A stretch of 23,702 bases of DNA from CAZXCK01 sp964639225 (GTDB taxonomy: Bacteria > Chloroflexota > Anaerolineae > Aggregatilineales > Phototrophicaceae). Below are positions 23,139 through 23,702 of this stretch, piece by piece. Position 1 is the stretch's first letter, and each line of letters starts with the position of its first letter. The notes under the pieces are model-generated. The model made no database searches and was not told the origin of the DNA. It worked only from the letters and a program-made list of their open reading frames with translations. The translations under genes and the position numbers were made by a program. The stretch spans positions 1-23,702 of the forward strand of contig CAZXCK010000064.1 in assembly GCA_964639225.1 (NCBI GenBank). Reading direction: 5' to 3'.

Positions 23139-23702
23139 TTAACGCAGAATCTTGGCCTCGATGGATTCCTGCAGGCGATCGCGCACCCGCTCAAACGGGA
23201 TGCGCTGCAGCAGCTCGTCGAAGAAGCCGTCGATCACCATCAGCTCGGCCTGGGGCCGCGTGATACCCCGGCTCATCAGGTAGAAGATGGGTTCCTCTTC
23301 CAGCGTGCCGAAGGTCGCCGCATGCGAGCAGGCCACGTCATCCGCTTCGATTTCCAGTCCGGGGATGCCGTCCATGCGGACGTCATCGCTCAGCATCAGG
23401 TTGCGACAGGCCTGGTAGCCGTCGATCTTCTGCATCTGCGGCAGCGACTTAATCATGCCCTGCCACACGGTGCGCGCCTGATCCTTGCCCGCGCCCTTGA
23501 AGAGCAGGTCGGATGTGGTCAGCGGCGCGTTGTGGTTCTGCTGCGTGTCCAGGTCGAAGTGCTGGTTGCCGTCGGCGAAGAAGAAGCCAGACATGCGACC
23601 GTTGCCGCCCAGCCCGTCGATGTCGAGTTCCAGGTACGCCTTGATGAGCTTGCCGCCCATCGTGCCGTTGATCCAGTCCAGGCTGGCGTCGCGGCCAATG
23701 CG
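23139..23702 (-). CDS. sufD: SufD, C-terminal part (cut by window end)
   Basis: This is the last 187 codons of the Fe-S assembly scaffold subunit SufD; the frame is open to base 23702, so the gene starts outside the window. Conserved strings are the beta-helix part QHFDLDTQQNHNAP, SDLLFKG, ARTVWQGMIKS, DDVRMDGIPGLEI, and ADDVACSHAATFG with the His of the SufD active region. FYLMSRGI and the closing helix region follow. ADDVACSHAAT and the following region fit SufD better than SufB. SufD works with SufB and the ATPase SufC. The ATG at 23660 is internal and not the real start. The operon continues as sufS, sufU and Rieske. Confidence 0.93.
   Translation of the reverse strand, partial: RIGRDASLDWINGTMGGKLIKAYLELDIDGLGGNGRMSGFFFADGNQHFDLDTQQNHNAPLTTSDLLFKGAGKDQARTVWQGMIKSLPQMQKIDGYQACRNLMLSDDVRMDGIPGLEIEADDVACSHAATFGTLEEEPIFYLMSRGITRPQAELMVIDGFFDELLQRIPFERVRDRLQESIEAKILR

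Noticed and set aside
1..23702. CRISPR array, insertion sequence or prophage
   Set aside because: No regularly spaced direct repeats, transposase, integrase or phage structural genes are seen on either strand.

Overview
The window is GC-rich, densely packed bacterial chromosome. The gene families and their mixture fit Chloroflexota (Anaerolineae-like): large NACHT/HEAT and TIR/FGE-like proteins, a SUF operon with SufU and a terminal Rieske ferredoxin, and a heterodimeric ABC exporter. No 16S rRNA or other decisive marker is present, so this placement is inference. There are 18 protein genes (two cut by the window edges), one tRNA-His gene and several clear terminators. No insertion sequence, phage gene or CRISPR array was seen.

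Layout. 1-450 is the C-terminal end of an FAD-dependent disulfide oxidoreductase. It is followed by a 374-base non-coding stretch holding a short tandem repeat, a terminator and a large inverted repeat. 825-4514 is a two-gene heterodimeric ABC exporter with one catalytically degenerate ATP site, closed by a strong terminator. 4607-9954 (minus) is the most unusual region: a 1271-residue TIR-like/NACHT/HEAT-repeat protein followed 50 bases later by a TIR protein with a formylglycine-generating-enzyme-like (FGE-like) domain. 10224-12629 (minus) holds a polyprenyl diphosphate synthase, a Lon N-terminal-domain protein and a VOC/glyoxalase-fold protein. 12719-14122 (plus) is a glycosyltransferase with an extra C-terminal segment. 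14137-18127 (minus) holds a small STAS-like protein, a patatin-like phospholipase and a fusion of an alpha/beta hydrolase with an acyl-CoA ligase. 18233-19246 (plus) is a GNAT/FemAB-type acyltransferase. It and the tRNA-His gene on the other strand share a terminator hairpin. 19420-20866 (minus) is a glycerophosphodiester phosphodiesterase overlapping a methyltransferase. 20962-23702 (minus) is a SUF iron-sulfur assembly operon in the order sufD (partial), sufS, sufU, Rieske ferredoxin.

How the genes work together. The SUF genes form one pathway: SufS takes sulfur from cysteine, SufU accepts it, SufD belongs to the scaffold, and the Rieske protein is a likely client or electron carrier. The two exporter subunits make one transporter. 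The hydrolase-ligase fusion and the patatin are nine bases apart and probably act together on lipids or fatty acids. The TIR-like/NACHT/HEAT and TIR/FGE-like pair looks like an NLR-like immune or signalling module: a STAND NTPase switch, TIR effectors, and HEAT and FGE-like surfaces as candidate sensors. It has its own good sigma-70-type promoter with a palindrome over the -10 box. This pair is the best candidate for an undescribed system, although the individual domains are known families.
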